A stretch of DNA of 64,000 nt from Thermoflexus hugenholtzii (lineage in GTDB: Bacteria; Chloroflexota; Anaerolineae; Thermoflexales; Thermoflexaceae), in the NCBI RefSeq assembly GCF_018771565.1, contig NZ_CP076326.1, forward strand, positions 2,232,001-2,296,000, read 5' to 3'. Below the pieces are notes generated by a model that made no database searches, was not told the DNA's origin, and saw nothing but the letters and a program-made list of their open reading frames with translations. Made by a program: the position numbers and the translations under genes. Numbering within the stretch: the first letter of the stretch is position 1; each line of letters starts with the position of its first letter. This document shows, one piece after another, positions 18,210-26,994 of this stretch.

Positions 18210-20390
18210 ATGCATCGGAGCCGATGGCTGGCATGGCCCGGAGCCGCGTTGCTCCTGCTCGCGCTGGCCTTCGGGCTGCGGGTCTACCGTCTGGACGGCC
18301 CGAGCCTGTGGTATGACGAGGCCTTCAGCATCGCCCTGGCCCGCTCCGGGGTCTGGCAGCCCCTGGAAGCGCATCCTCCCCTCTTCTATCTCATCCTCCG
18401 GCTCTGGATGGCTCTCGCGGGCTCCTCCGAGTTCAGCGCCCGCTTCCTTTCGGTGGGCGTGGGGGTGTTGACCGTGGCCCTCTTCGGGGCGGCGGCGGCC
18501 CGCCTCGGGCGATCCCCATGGGCAGGGCTCCTCGGGCTGGCCCTGGCGGCCACCCTCCCCTTCTGGATCTGGGAGTCCCGCGAGGTCCGCATGTATTCGG
18601 CCCTGGGGATGTGGACGGCCCTGGCGCTGTGGATGGAACTCCGGGGCTGGCTGGGGGGGACCGCCCTCGCGGTCCTGGCCGGGGTCTACACCCATTACGC
18701 GATGCTCTGGATGGTGCCCGGGTGGCTGTTCCTCCTCGGGGCGCGCGGGCGGGCTCGCTGGCCGTGGGCGCTGATCATCGCCCTGGGGGCGGCTCCAGGG
18801 GCCCTCCACGCCCTGTGGGTGGGTCAAACCCAGGGGGCCTTCTGGCCGGGACGGCTGGATCTGATCCGGGCCCTGGGGACCCTCGGGCAGGCCCAGGCGT
18901 TGCAGGCCCGGATGGCAGGCCTTCTTCCACCACCGGGCTCCCCGTGGCTTCCGGGCCTGATCGCCGGAGCCCTCCTCCTCGTCGCCGGCCTCCTGATGGG
19001 GATCCGCTCGCGGGCGATACGGGTTCGATGGGTCTGGCTCAGCCTCCTCCCCCTCGCCATCGGGCTGGGCCTGCTCTACCGCAGCCCCAAGTTCCACCCG
19101 CATTATTTCATCGGCGTGACGGTGGCCTTCTATCTGGCGGTGGCCCTGGGCTGGGCGGAAGGGACCCGGCGCGCCCGCTGGGCCCTCCTGCCCGGATGGC
19201 TGGCCTGGGGCCTCTTCGTCGGGCCGGCGCTCCTCTGGGCGCTGGGCCACGCGGAGCAGACCAAGGACGACTGGCGAGGGGCGGTGCGAACGGTGGAGGC
19301 CCGGCGAGGGCCGGGGGAAGCGGTGGTGCTGGTGAGCGGGTTCGCCCTCCCGGCCTATCAGGTCTACGCCCGGTCCACCATCCCGGTCCCGCTCCCCGCG
19401 GATCCCGTGGCCGATGTGCGCCACGTGCTGGACTATGAGACAGTCACCCCAACGCTGAACGCCGTCCTCTCCGGGACCTCGGGAGCGTGGCTGGTGCAGT
19501 GGGGGGATGAGATCAACGACCCTGCCCAGGTCGCGGCGGCAGCCCTGGACTGGGTGGGGGATGAGGTGGAGACGTGGACCTTCAGCGGGGGGATCCGGGT
19601 GCGACGGTTCCTCTGGGGAAGCTTTCGGCCGCTGCCTGCGGAGCCGGAGGCCCTCTTCGGTCACGCGGGCCAGCCCATCGGGTCGAACCTGCGCTGGCTG
19701 GGTTACGGCCTCCCGGGAGGGGAGCTCCCCATCGATCGCCCCCTTCCGGTGATCGTGGGATGGCGAACGACCGGGCCCCTCCCGTCCGGGTTGCGGACTT
19801 CTCTCCGGCTGGAGCGGGAGGACGGCACGGTGTGGGGGCAGTGGGACGGGGCGCTGGGGGGCGAGACGTGGGACACGGCCCGGTGGCCGTATCCGCGCAC
19901 CATCCTGGCCCGCTATGAGGTGATGGCCCAGGTGGGGACGCCCCCCGGGCGGTATCGGCCGCGCCTGGTGGTCTACCGGGGCGGGGAGGTCTGGCTGGAC
20001 GCCCGGCTGAACCCGGTGGTCCGAGCGGCCCCGTCGCGTCCCTATGAGGATCCCCGGTGGGCGGAGCCGCCGCGGGCCCGATGGCCGGGCCTGGCCCTGA
20101 CCCACGTGGATCTCGAAGGAGAGCCCCGCGCGTGCCGGACGCTCACCATCGCCCTCTGGTGGCGGGTGGAGGGGCCGCCTCCGGCGGCCTGGGTGCGGGT
20201 TCGCCTCGGGGAGGCCGAGGGGGTCTGGCCGTGGAACCCGGCGCAACCCGAGGCGATCTGGCAACCGGGGGAGCGATGGCGGGTCCGGTATCCGGTGCCG
20301 GTGCCCTGCGCCCCGGGGCGTTATCCCCTGGAGGTCGCCGTCGGGGAGGAGAGCGGGCAGACGGTGGGGATGGTGGAAGTGAGGCCCTGA
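18210..20390 (+). CDS. GT39/PMT-like membrane glycosyltransferase with C-terminal beta domain
   Basis: The first 330 or so residues hold about ten membrane helices. The catalytic-style motif WYDEAFSIA (Asp-Glu near 35) lies in the first external loop and HPPLFYLIL follows, both characteristic of PMT/ArnT-type enzymes that use lipid-linked sugars. The remaining 390 residues are soluble and rich in beta-strand, Trp and Pro, resembling the extracytoplasmic domain of Chloroflexota homologues. Total length is 726. The preceding GT4 gene is 13 bases upstream. The acceptor (protein, lipid or glycan) cannot be told. Confidence 0.75.
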   Translation: MHRSRWLAWPGAALLLLALAFGLRVYRLDGPSLWYDEAFSIALARSGVWQPLEAHPPLFYLILRLWMALAGSSEFSARFLSVGVGVLTVALFGAAAARLGRSPWAGLLGLALAATLPFWIWESREVRMYSALGMWTALALWMELRGWLGGTALAVLAGVYTHYAMLWMVPGWLFLLGARGRARWPWALIIALGAAPGALHALWVGQTQGAFWPGRLDLIRALGTLGQAQALQARMAGLLPPPGSPWLPGLIAGALLLVAGLLMGIRSRAIRVRWVWLSLLPLAIGLGLLYRSPKFHPHYFIGVTVAFYLAVALGWAEGTRRARWALLPGWLAWGLFVGPALLWALGHAEQTKDDWRGAVRTVEARRGPGEAVVLVSGFALPAYQVYARSTIPVPLPADPVADVRHVLDYETVTPTLNAVLSGTSGAWLVQWGDEINDPAQVAAAALDWVGDEVETWTFSGGIRVRRFLWGSFRPLPAEPEALFGHAGQPIGSNLRWLGYGLPGGELPIDRPLPVIVGWRTTGPLPSGLRTSLRLEREDGTVWGQWDGALGGETWDTARWPYPRTILARYEVMAQVGTPPGRYRPRLVVYRGGEVWLDARLNPVVRAAPSRPYEDPRWAEPPRARWPGLALTHVDLEGEPRACRTLTIALWWRVEGPPPAAWVRVRLGEAEGVWPWNPAQPEAIWQPGERWRVRYPVPVPCAPGRYPLEVAVGEESGQTVGMVEVRP

Positions 20391-20454
20391 ACGGGCGCGC
20401 GGGGATGTTCCCTTCCCATCGGTCGTCCAGCGTGGCCGTTCAGCCAGGCCGCTT

Positions 20455-21435
20455 CTACCCGCCGATCTGGCTCATCACGCGCGCGGTGGGGATGACGCCT
20501 TCGGGGAGGCCGTGGCCCCAGGGCTTGCGCCAGATGGCGGCCCGGATCAGGGCCTTCAGCTCCTCATCATCGGCGCCGCTGCGAAGCGGCGTCCGCAGGT
20601 CCACCTCATCATCCCGCAAGAGACACAGGCGGAGCCGTCCCTCCGCCGTCAGGCGGACCCGGTTGCACTGGGCGCAGAAAGGCTCGCTGACCGGGCTGAT
20701 GAACCCCACCGTCCCCACCGCCCCCCGGATGCGATACACCCGGGCCTCGCCGTCCAGACGGCCGTCGCCGACCGGCTCCAGCGGCCCGAATTCGCCCTCC
20801 AGGACGCGGATCATCTCGGCGGTGGAAACCACCGCCTGCTGGGCGAAGGGGGCGACGTCGGCGAAGGGCATCACCTCGATGAAGCGGACCTGCCAGGGGC
20901 GGCTCAGGGTGAGGGCGGCCAGGTCGATGACGTCTGAATCGTTATAGCCCCGAACCACCACGGCGTTCAGCTTGATGGGGGTGAGCCCGGCGGCCTCGGC
21001 GGCCAGGATGCCTTCCCACACATCCTCCAGCCGGCCCCACCGGGTGATGCGGCGGAACTTCTCGGGGTCCAGGGTGTCCAGGCTGACGTTGACCCGTTTC
21101 AGGCCGGCGCGGGCCAGGGGCTCGGCCAGGGCCTTGAGGCGCAGGCCGTTGGTGGTCATGGAGATCTCCCGGATCCCGGGGAGGGCAGCCATCCGGGCGA
21201 CCAGCTCCACCAGATGGGGACGGACGGTGGGCTCCCCGCCGGTGAGGCGGATCTTGTCGAAGCCCAGCTCGGCGAAGAGGCGGGCCAGACGGATCAGCTC
21301 GTCATCGGTGAGGAGCTCCTCCCGGGGGAGGAAGACCATCTGCTCCGGCATGCAATAGACGCAGCGGAGGTTGCAGCGGTCGGTCAGGGAGATCCGGAGA
21401 TATCGGATGTGACGGCCGAATTGATCCAGAACCAT
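20455..21435 (-). CDS. moaA: GTP 3',8-cyclase MoaA
   Basis: MoaA is the radical SAM enzyme that starts molybdenum cofactor synthesis. The N-terminal cluster motif CNLRCVYC places Cys at 21, 25 and 28. The C-terminal cluster region is CAQCNRVRLTAEGRLRLC, with a third Cys after 13 residues, and the chain ends in the diagnostic Gly-Gly. The length of 326 is typical. moaC and moaE are not adjacent, but mobB (51963) and moeA (63199) are in the same window. The ATG at 21435 has a GGGGGGAG ribosome site. Confidence 0.96.
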   Translation of the reverse strand: MVLDQFGRHIRYLRISLTDRCNLRCVYCMPEQMVFLPREELLTDDELIRLARLFAELGFDKIRLTGGEPTVRPHLVELVARMAALPGIREISMTTNGLRLKALAEPLARAGLKRVNVSLDTLDPEKFRRITRWGRLEDVWEGILAAEAAGLTPIKLNAVVVRGYNDSDVIDLAALTLSRPWQVRFIEVMPFADVAPFAQQAVVSTAEMIRVLEGEFGPLEPVGDGRLDGEARVYRIRGAVGTVGFISPVSEPFCAQCNRVRLTAEGRLRLCLLRDDEVDLRTPLRSGADDEELKALIRAAIWRKPWGHGLPEGVIPTARVMSQIGG

Positions 21436-21486
21436 ACTCCCCCCTTCGGAGGGATCCTCCGCCTGCCCCCGGGCCCTCTCGCTCCT

Positions 21487-21516
21487 ATTCTACCCCGGTG
21501 GAGGCGGATCTGTCCA
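21487..21516 (-). promoter_or_regulatory. promoter candidate for moaA
   Basis: On the minus strand TGGACA (21511-21516) and TAGAAT (21487-21492) are 18 bases apart, about 50 bases before the moaA start. Each box has five of six consensus bases. Confidence 0.5.
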
Positions 21517-21602
21517 TACAGGGAAAGGCCGTCTGCGAACGCGGGCATGCGGGGCCTCCGGACCGGATTCATGGACGGTCCCTTCCGGGGCGGGGCAGGC
21601 CC

Positions 21603-22835
21603 TCACCCGGCCGGGCGCCGCAGGGCCGGAGCGGGTTGGGGAGCCAGGGCGCGATCCCGGGGGGCGAAGGCCAGATACTGATGGAGGGTCCCCAGCCCAT
21701 ACAGCGCGGCGGTGCCGAGGAGCATCGCGGTCAGGCCGTAGCGGGCCTGCAGGAGCCCGGAGAGGGCGGCCCCGATCATCCAGCCGGCCTCCCAGGTCAG
21801 GTTCAGGATGCTGCTCACCGTCGCCCGCTCGGCCGGAGGGGTCTGCTCCATGCAAAACTCGGTGAAGAGCGGAGAAGCCATGTTCATCAGCGCCCCGCGC
21901 AGGATCATGGCCAGGGCGGCCAGCGGGGCCTGATCCGCAAGGGCCATCCCGATCAGGAAGACCACCGACAGCCCCTGGGTGAGGGCCACGGTCGGGATGC
22001 GCCCGATCCCACGAGCCAGGGCCGGGGCCAGCAACGTGGCCAGCCCGGTAAGGGCGGAGGCCAGGGCGAAGAGCGCGCCCAGGATCTCATCCGGCAGCCC
22101 GTAACGCTCGTGGAAATAGACGTTCAGGAAGGGGATGCTGAGGGCCGCCCCGATCCCCATCAGGAGGTTCGGGACCGCCATGTGGAAAACCGGTGCCCGC
22201 AGGGGTCGCCCCTGGCCGCGCATCGGCCTGGCGGTCATCGGAGCGCGAGGGGCCTCCCGGATGGCGAGCAGCGGCCCCAGGGAGGCGAAGTCGATGAGGG
22301 CGGTGAACAGGATGGGACCGGCGTAGGGCGTCGGCCCCACCGACCCGAGCACCCGGAAAAGATCCGGCAACGCGCCCCCTGCCAGCTCGCCTGCGAAGCC
22401 GGCCCAGAACAGGACCGCCGAGGAGAGGGCGAAGAGGGCCGCCCGTTCCGCCTCAGAGGCGTTCTCCGCCAGGAACGGCGCGTGGGCGATCACGAACAGG
22501 TTGTATCCCACCCCGATCAAGCCCACGCCCAGCCCGAGGGGCAAGGGGCCCGTCCCCAGGCCCACCCCGATGGTGCCCAGGCCCATCAGGAGGACGCCCA
22601 GGAGCATCGCCGGCCGACGGCCGATCCGATCGATCCACCGGCCCGCCGGCAGGCCGATCCCCAAAGCCAGGGCGGAGGGCAGGGCGTTCAGCAGACCCAG
22701 GAGCTCCCGGGATCCGCCCCCCTCCAGCACATGCAGGTTGAACCAGAGACCATAGATGGCGCTGCTGAACCCATGCAGGGCCAGGGCGATCAGGAAGAGA
22801 CGAACGTTCCGGTCGAAATGTCGAAGCCCGCGCAT
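21603..22835 (-). CDS. MFS transporter
   Basis: This is a 410-residue major facilitator protein with about 12 hydrophobic segments. The loop between helices 2 and 3 shows the MFS signature in the form GRWIDRIGRRPAMLLG. A central cytoplasmic loop (about residues 190-215) is basic. The ATG at 22835 follows GGAGGG. Translation could start upstream at 22952, but that adds an unconserved basic extension that runs through a hairpin. The substrate is unknown; a drug or metabolite exporter is the usual assumption for such proteins. Confidence 0.85.
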   Translation of the reverse strand: MRGLRHFDRNVRLFLIALALHGFSSAIYGLWFNLHVLEGGGSRELLGLLNALPSALALGIGLPAGRWIDRIGRRPAMLLGVLLMGLGTIGVGLGTGPLPLGLGVGLIGVGYNLFVIAHAPFLAENASEAERAALFALSSAVLFWAGFAGELAGGALPDLFRVLGSVGPTPYAGPILFTALIDFASLGPLLAIREAPRAPMTARPMRGQGRPLRAPVFHMAVPNLLMGIGAALSIPFLNVYFHERYGLPDEILGALFALASALTGLATLLAPALARGIGRIPTVALTQGLSVVFLIGMALADQAPLAALAMILRGALMNMASPLFTEFCMEQTPPAERATVSSILNLTWEAGWMIGAALSGLLQARYGLTAMLLGTAALYGLGTLHQYLAFAPRDRALAPQPAPALRRPAG

Positions 22836-23327
22836 CTCCGCTTCCCTCCGGAGGCCCGACCCCCCAGGGGGTCGGGCAGGGATGAGGCCGAGAGGACATC
22901 CGAGACGCTCACGCCTCCAGCGGTTCGCGGCGCGCAGGACCCAACGGCTCACCCGGAAACGACCAGCCCGCGAAACGAGGAAAAGCCCTGCCGGAGCTTC
23001 CCCGAGGCGCTCCAGAGGAGATCCATCCCCATCCTACCACACGCGCCTCAGAATTCCGTAAGAGCCCAGTGGATCCACGAGGCCAATATTCCCGAATTGT
23101 TTTGCGTATATATTGCACTATATCGAAATTTTCGCTGAAACATTCGCGAGAAATACGCCGAATATGAGCGCTTTCGCGCGATATTACAAAGTTCAAACAG
23201 AGAAATGGGAGCGGTGGGGGGCGGGGGTGTTGTCCGGTGGGGGGAGGGGATCTGTCGTGGAGGCGGGGATCAGGTTATAATGGAGGGGCTCCGGTCGGGA
23301 GCGGGAACCTTTCGAGGGAGGAAAGCG
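22836..23327. other. 490-bp gap with a 5'-UTR hairpin and an AT-rich island
   Basis: No gene is visible. An 11-bp stem (22854-22864 with 22867-22877, very short loop) lies just upstream of the MFS ribosome site on the minus strand. The stretch 23101-23200 is about 39% GC, far below the surroundings. Its role is unknown; it could hold promoters or be a foreign remnant. Confidence 0.5.
23276..23281 (+). promoter_or_regulatory. -10 box upstream of secG
   Basis: A perfect TATAAT stands 47 bases before the secG start. The -35 region (23253-23258, TGTCGT) is weak. Confidence 0.5.
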
Positions 23328-23564
23328 GTGGCTACGGCGTTGAACATCGCGCAGATCCTGCTGGCGATCGCCCTGATCGCCATCATCCTGCTGCAGGCCG
23401 GCTCCTCGCAGCTGGGAGGGGTGTTCGGCCTGGGGGATGTGGGAGTGCCCCGGAAACGGCGGGGCCTGGAGCGCACCGTCTTCAACCTCACGATCTTCCT
23501 GGCCGTCCTCTTCCTGGTCCTGGCGGTGGTGAACGTGATCGTGACCGGCACCCCCACCGGCTGA
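23328..23564 (+). CDS. secG: preprotein translocase subunit SecG
   Basis: SecG is the small accessory subunit of the SecYEG translocon. The 78-residue protein has two membrane helices (about 3-21 and 50-72). They flank the conserved LLQAGSSQLGGVFGLGD segment, typical of the Gly-rich SecG loop. The start is a GTG at 23328 with GGAGG at 23317-23321. The frame is open further upstream, but that region has no homology. The gene ends 9 bases before the oligopeptide-binding protein. Confidence 0.9.
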   Translation: MATALNIAQILLAIALIAIILLQAGSSQLGGVFGLGDVGVPRKRRGLERTVFNLTIFLAVLFLVLAVVNVIVTGTPTG

Positions 23565-23573
23565 AGGAAGGCG

Positions 23574-25250
23574 ATGGCCACCCGTCCACGTGATCCCACC
23601 CTGGCGCGCGGGCTCTACTTCCCCCTGATCCTCCTGACCCTCACCGCCCTCGGCCTGGGGACGATGATGCTCTCCCTCATCCTGCGGGCGGGCGTGGAGA
23701 CGGTCCCGGCCCGCGGGGGACATTACACGGAGGCGATCGTGGGTCCGATCACCACCCTGAATCCCCTCCAGGTCCAGCCTGGGGATCCCGAGGGAGAGCT
23801 CACGCGCCTGATCTTCAACGGCCTGGTTCGGCTGGACGAGCAGGGGCTTCCGGTGGGCGACCTGGCCCAGCGCTGGGAGGTCTCCGAGGACGGCCTGCGC
23901 TACACGTTCTACCTGCGCCCGAACGTCCGCTGGCACGACGGGGCTCCTTTCACGGTGGAGGACGTGCTCTTCACGGTGCGCCTGCTCCAGTCCGAGGAGC
24001 TGCCCGGTCCGCCGGAACGGGCCCGTCTCTGGCGATCCATCGAGGTCGTCCCGGTCAACAGCCTGACGGTGCAGTTCCGGTTGCCGGAGCCCCTGGCGCT
24101 TTTCCCCGATCTGCTGACCTTCGGGATCCTGCCGGCCCATCGCCTCCGCGACGTCCCGCCGGCCCAGCTGAACACCCATCCCTTCCACCTGAACCCCATC
24201 GGCACCGGGCCGTATCGGGTGGAGGCCGTCCGCGTCGAGGAGGGGCGGATCCAGCAGATCGTCCTCTCCGCCAACCCGCAGTATTTCCGGGGTCCGCCGC
24301 TGCTCGAGCGCCTCGAGTTCCGGATCTTCCCGGACACCCGCACGGCCCTTCAGGCTTACCGGGCGGGGGAGGTGCAGGGCATCGCCCGGATCTTCCCCAC
24401 GGATTTGGATCAGGTCCGCGCCCTGCCCTCGCTGAACCTGTTCTCCGCCGTGCTCTCCGGTTACGAGGCCATCCTGCTGAACCACGCTTCTCCCCTCTTC
24501 CGAGAGGCCGAGGTGCGGCAGGCCCTCTGGCTGGCCCTGGATCGCCAGCGGCTGATCGATCGGTTCCTGGCCGGCCAGGGCGTGGTGGCGGACAGCCCGA
24601 TCCCGCCGGGGAACTGGGCGCGCCATCCCGCGCTCCCGCCGGTCCCTTATGATCCGGCGAAGGCCCGAGCCCTTCTGGAAGCACGGGGATGGGTGATCCC
24701 GGAGGGCGGGACGATCCGGCAGAAGGGGGATCAGGTGCTCCGGTTCCGCCTCGCCGCGAGCGCGGATGGCTTCCATGAGGTGCTGGCCCAGGAGATCGCT
24801 CGACAATGGGAGGAGATCGGGGTGAAGGTGGACGTCGATCCCATCCCCGGGGATCTGGTGGGACAGGTGCTGGCCCCTCGCCAGTTCGACGCGGCCCTGG
24901 TGGAGATCATGGTCCCCGGGGATCCGGACCCTTACCCGCTCTGGCACGAGACGCAGGTGGAAACCGGGCAGAACTACGGGGGGTTCCGGGATCGGGACAT
25001 CAGCGAGGTGATCGAGGAGGCCCGCCGGGTCTTTGACATCGCCCGCCGGCGGGAGCTTTACTGGCGCTTTCAGGAGCTCTTCCAGAAGAAGGCGCCGGCC
25101 ATCCTGCTCTACTATCCGGTTTACACGTTCGCGGTGGACGAGCGGATCTCCGGGATCCAGGTGGGGGCGTTATTGAACACCCCGGCGGACCGCCTGGATG
25201 GGATCACCGGATGGTATACCCTGGTGCGGCGACGGATCATCGTGCGATAG
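23574..25250 (+). CDS. ABC transporter substrate-binding protein, family 5 (peptide type)
   Basis: This extracytoplasmic binding protein of 558 residues belongs to the DppA/OppA class. An N-terminal hydrophobic helix (about 15-38) acts as signal or anchor; there is no lipobox Cys. The mature part shows LTRLIFNGLVRLDEQG and LAQRWEVSEDGLRYTFYLR (residues about 80-120), the SBP_bac_5 signature. No permease or ATPase gene accompanies it, so it either serves a remote transporter or is a stand-alone binder. It is 19 bases before the thioredoxin-like gene and probably co-transcribed with secG. Confidence 0.87.
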   Translation: MATRPRDPTLARGLYFPLILLTLTALGLGTMMLSLILRAGVETVPARGGHYTEAIVGPITTLNPLQVQPGDPEGELTRLIFNGLVRLDEQGLPVGDLAQRWEVSEDGLRYTFYLRPNVRWHDGAPFTVEDVLFTVRLLQSEELPGPPERARLWRSIEVVPVNSLTVQFRLPEPLALFPDLLTFGILPAHRLRDVPPAQLNTHPFHLNPIGTGPYRVEAVRVEEGRIQQIVLSANPQYFRGPPLLERLEFRIFPDTRTALQAYRAGEVQGIARIFPTDLDQVRALPSLNLFSAVLSGYEAILLNHASPLFREAEVRQALWLALDRQRLIDRFLAGQGVVADSPIPPGNWARHPALPPVPYDPAKARALLEARGWVIPEGGTIRQKGDQVLRFRLAASADGFHEVLAQEIARQWEEIGVKVDVDPIPGDLVGQVLAPRQFDAALVEIMVPGDPDPYPLWHETQVETGQNYGGFRDRDISEVIEEARRVFDIARRRELYWRFQELFQKKAPAILLYYPVYTFAVDERISGIQVGALLNTPADRLDGITGWYTLVRRRIIVR

Positions 25251-25269
25251 CCTCTCCGGGAGGGGAAGG

Positions 25270-25782
25270 ATGGGGCCTCTGGAGGTGGTGAACCGTTATT
25301 CGTTCCTGGTTCTCGGGGGAGCGGCCCTGCTCGGGCTGGCCGTCGTGCTGGGGCTGCGACGCGCGGGCGGGATCGGCTGGGGGATCTGGCTCCTGCTCCT
25401 GATCGCCCTAATCGCCTTCGGGCTGTCCCGACGGGCGCAGCCGTCCGCGCCCTTCTTCTCGGAGGAGGAGATCGCAGCCGCCTGGCGGAGCGGACGGCCG
25501 GTCCTGGTCTACTGGTTCTCGAACTACTGACTGGGGTGCCTCTCCATCCAGCCTGCCGTGCGCAGGCTCGAGCGGGAGTGGCAGGGTGGAAAGGTGCTCT
25601 ACGTGGAGGCGCTGAGCCCGGCCGGGCGGGCCTTCGGCCAGCGGTGGGGGTTGCGGCTCACCCCCTCCCTCGCTCTGTTCGATGCCCAGGGCCGTCTGGT
25701 TCACGTCTGGACGGGCGCGACGACGATCCCGGGGGTGGAGGAGCTGGAGCGGCGGCTGCGGGAGCCCGGCGTCCCGGAGTGA
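25270..25782 (+). CDS. putative selenoprotein: membrane-anchored thioredoxin-like protein (UxxC) with in-frame TGA
   Basis: The frame begins with two hydrophobic segments (about 10-28 and 36-52) and then a thioredoxin-like domain. It reaches VLVYWFSNY, where a TGA codon (25528-25530, codon 87) stands, then continues in the same frame as LGCLSIQPAVRRLE and on to a stop at 25780-25782. The TGA replaces the first Cys of a CxxC motif, giving U/C-L-G-C. After it, coding quality stays high (GC-rich third bases) and a cis-Pro type TPS motif follows. A 7-bp hairpin lies 19-38 bases after the TGA. Read-through with selenocysteine would give 170 residues. Alternatives are a fresh nonsense mutation or a sequencing error. 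The ATG follows GGGAGGGGAAGG. Confidence 0.65.
25550..25568 (+). promoter_or_regulatory. candidate bacterial SECIS hairpin
   Basis: AGCCTGC (25550-25556) pairs perfectly with GCAGGCT (25562-25568) around the loop CGTGC. The loop begins 26 bases after the TGA and has G as its second base. Both fit the known features of bacterial SECIS elements. CTCC/GGAG (25542-25545 with 25575-25578) could extend a lower stem. Confidence 0.5.
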
Positions 25783-25803
25783 GGGGATCCTCCCCTCCTC
25801 CCC

Positions 25804-26439
25804 TTACCCTTCCGGCCGGAGGCCGGGCCATCCCCGCCGGCCCATCCACCGGGAGAGCTCCGTGGCGACCAGCCAGGCGCTGGCCTCGAAGAAGGCGTAG
25901 GTGCGGCGGACGGAATCCGCAGGGGCCGACTCCAGATCGGCGTTCTCCGCCACCCAGACCACGTGCTCCATCTCCTCGATGCGGTCCAGGACCTCCCCGG
26001 GCGTGCCCGGCACCGGGATGTCCGCGTAGGTGGGCCGGCGCTGGTGAGGGAAGGTCACCGCGTAATCGGGGAGCCGGGGCAGGATCCCCATGGCGATGTA
26101 AGCGTGGTGGAAGAAGAAGACCTGATCTCCGGGCCGGGCCAGCTGGAAGGCCGGCATGAACCGGAACCCGGCGGCCTCCCAGGCGGACCAGTCCATCATC
26201 ACCCGCTCCACCAGGGCGCGCAGCTCGGCGAAGGAAGGGACCGCGGAGGTCCGCAAGCTGAGGATGAACCCCTCCCGCACTTCGGAGAGGTGGTCCAGGG
26301 CGTGGTGCAGGGTGGCCTGGGCGTTTTCAGGGAGCGGCTCTCCCTGGATCCGTCGGGCGAGGGCCGCTTTGGTCTGTTCGGCCAGCCGCCCCAGCGTCTG
26401 GAGCGCCTGGAGACCTGCGCGCACATCCCACAGGCGCAT
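25804..26439 (-). CDS. hypothetical protein
   Basis: I do not recognise this 211-residue protein. It appears soluble and mostly helical, with a Trp/Phe-rich middle (around DWSAWEAAGFRFMPAF) and no signal peptide. Codon use matches the neighbours and a strong ribosome site (AGGAGGTGATGGCGG) precedes the ATG at 26439, so it is likely a real gene. It converges on the thioredoxin-like gene with a gap of 21 bases. Immediately upstream lies a decayed monooxygenase fragment. Confidence 0.7.
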   Translation of the reverse strand: MRLWDVRAGLQALQTLGRLAEQTKAALARRIQGEPLPENAQATLHHALDHLSEVREGFILSLRTSAVPSFAELRALVERVMMDWSAWEAAGFRFMPAFQLARPGDQVFFFHHAYIAMGILPRLPDYAVTFPHQRRPTYADIPVPGTPGEVLDRIEEMEHVVWVAENADLESAPADSVRRTYAFFEASAWLVATELSRWMGRRGWPGLRPEG

Positions 26440-26494
26440 CCGCCATCACCTCCTGAGCTCGACGCGCCGATCAACGGTGCCTGGCATGATGATC

Positions 26495-26929
26495 TTACTC
26501 CCCCAGGAGGGCGCGCGCCAGCCGCTCCGGTCCCTCCGGATCGTCCGGCTCGAGTCACTGAAGCATCACCCGGTAGACCCCGGCCTCCCCCAGCCGCTCC
26601 GCTTGTTCCTGAAGCGCAGCGGGGGTGCCGATCCGGATCCCTCGAGCGCGCAGCGCTTCCTCCGGGCGCCCTGCGCGCTTTCGCCGCGCCTCCGCCGGAT
26701 CCCGGCCGAAGATCAGATCGGTCATCCACGAGCGGCGCACTTCCTCGGGGCGCCAGCCTTCCCGGGCCAGGTATTCATCCAGGCGCGCGTTGAGCTCCTG
26801 GAAGGGCACCACACATCTCGTGTTCGCGGACCCGCCGGCCCGCTCCGGGGCCCAGGACCAGGCGCCCTCATGGTTCCCGGCGCCGGCATTGACAGCCGTT
26901 CGGCCCACGATTAATTTGAGGGGTGGCAA
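26495..26929 (-). pseudogene. C-terminal remnant of a luciferase-like monooxygenase
   Basis: The minus frame contains RLDEYLAREGWRPEEVRRSW and then IGTPAALQEQAERLGEAGVYRVMLQ (in two parts), matching the C-terminal part of LLM-class flavin-dependent oxidoreductases. It is interrupted by TGA (26555-26557), after which 19 codons (LEPDDPEG...) run to TAA at 26495-26497. Family members usually have Trp at the TGA position (MLQW). The catalytic N-terminal two-thirds is missing, and the sequence upstream dissolves into REP-like repeats. I read this as a dead gene. Confidence 0.7.
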
Positions 26930-26994
26930 TCGCTCTGAGGTTCAAACCTGAGCTGGGACAGGCGGGAAGAGGCCGGGAGCCGAACCGGTTTTCG

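Noticed and set aside
26555-26557. Second in-frame TGA as a possible selenocysteine codon
   Set aside because: It lies in a truncated monooxygenase at a position normally Trp, and the nearest hairpin loop begins only about 11 bases after it, too close for a bacterial SECIS. Pseudogene decay is the simpler reading.
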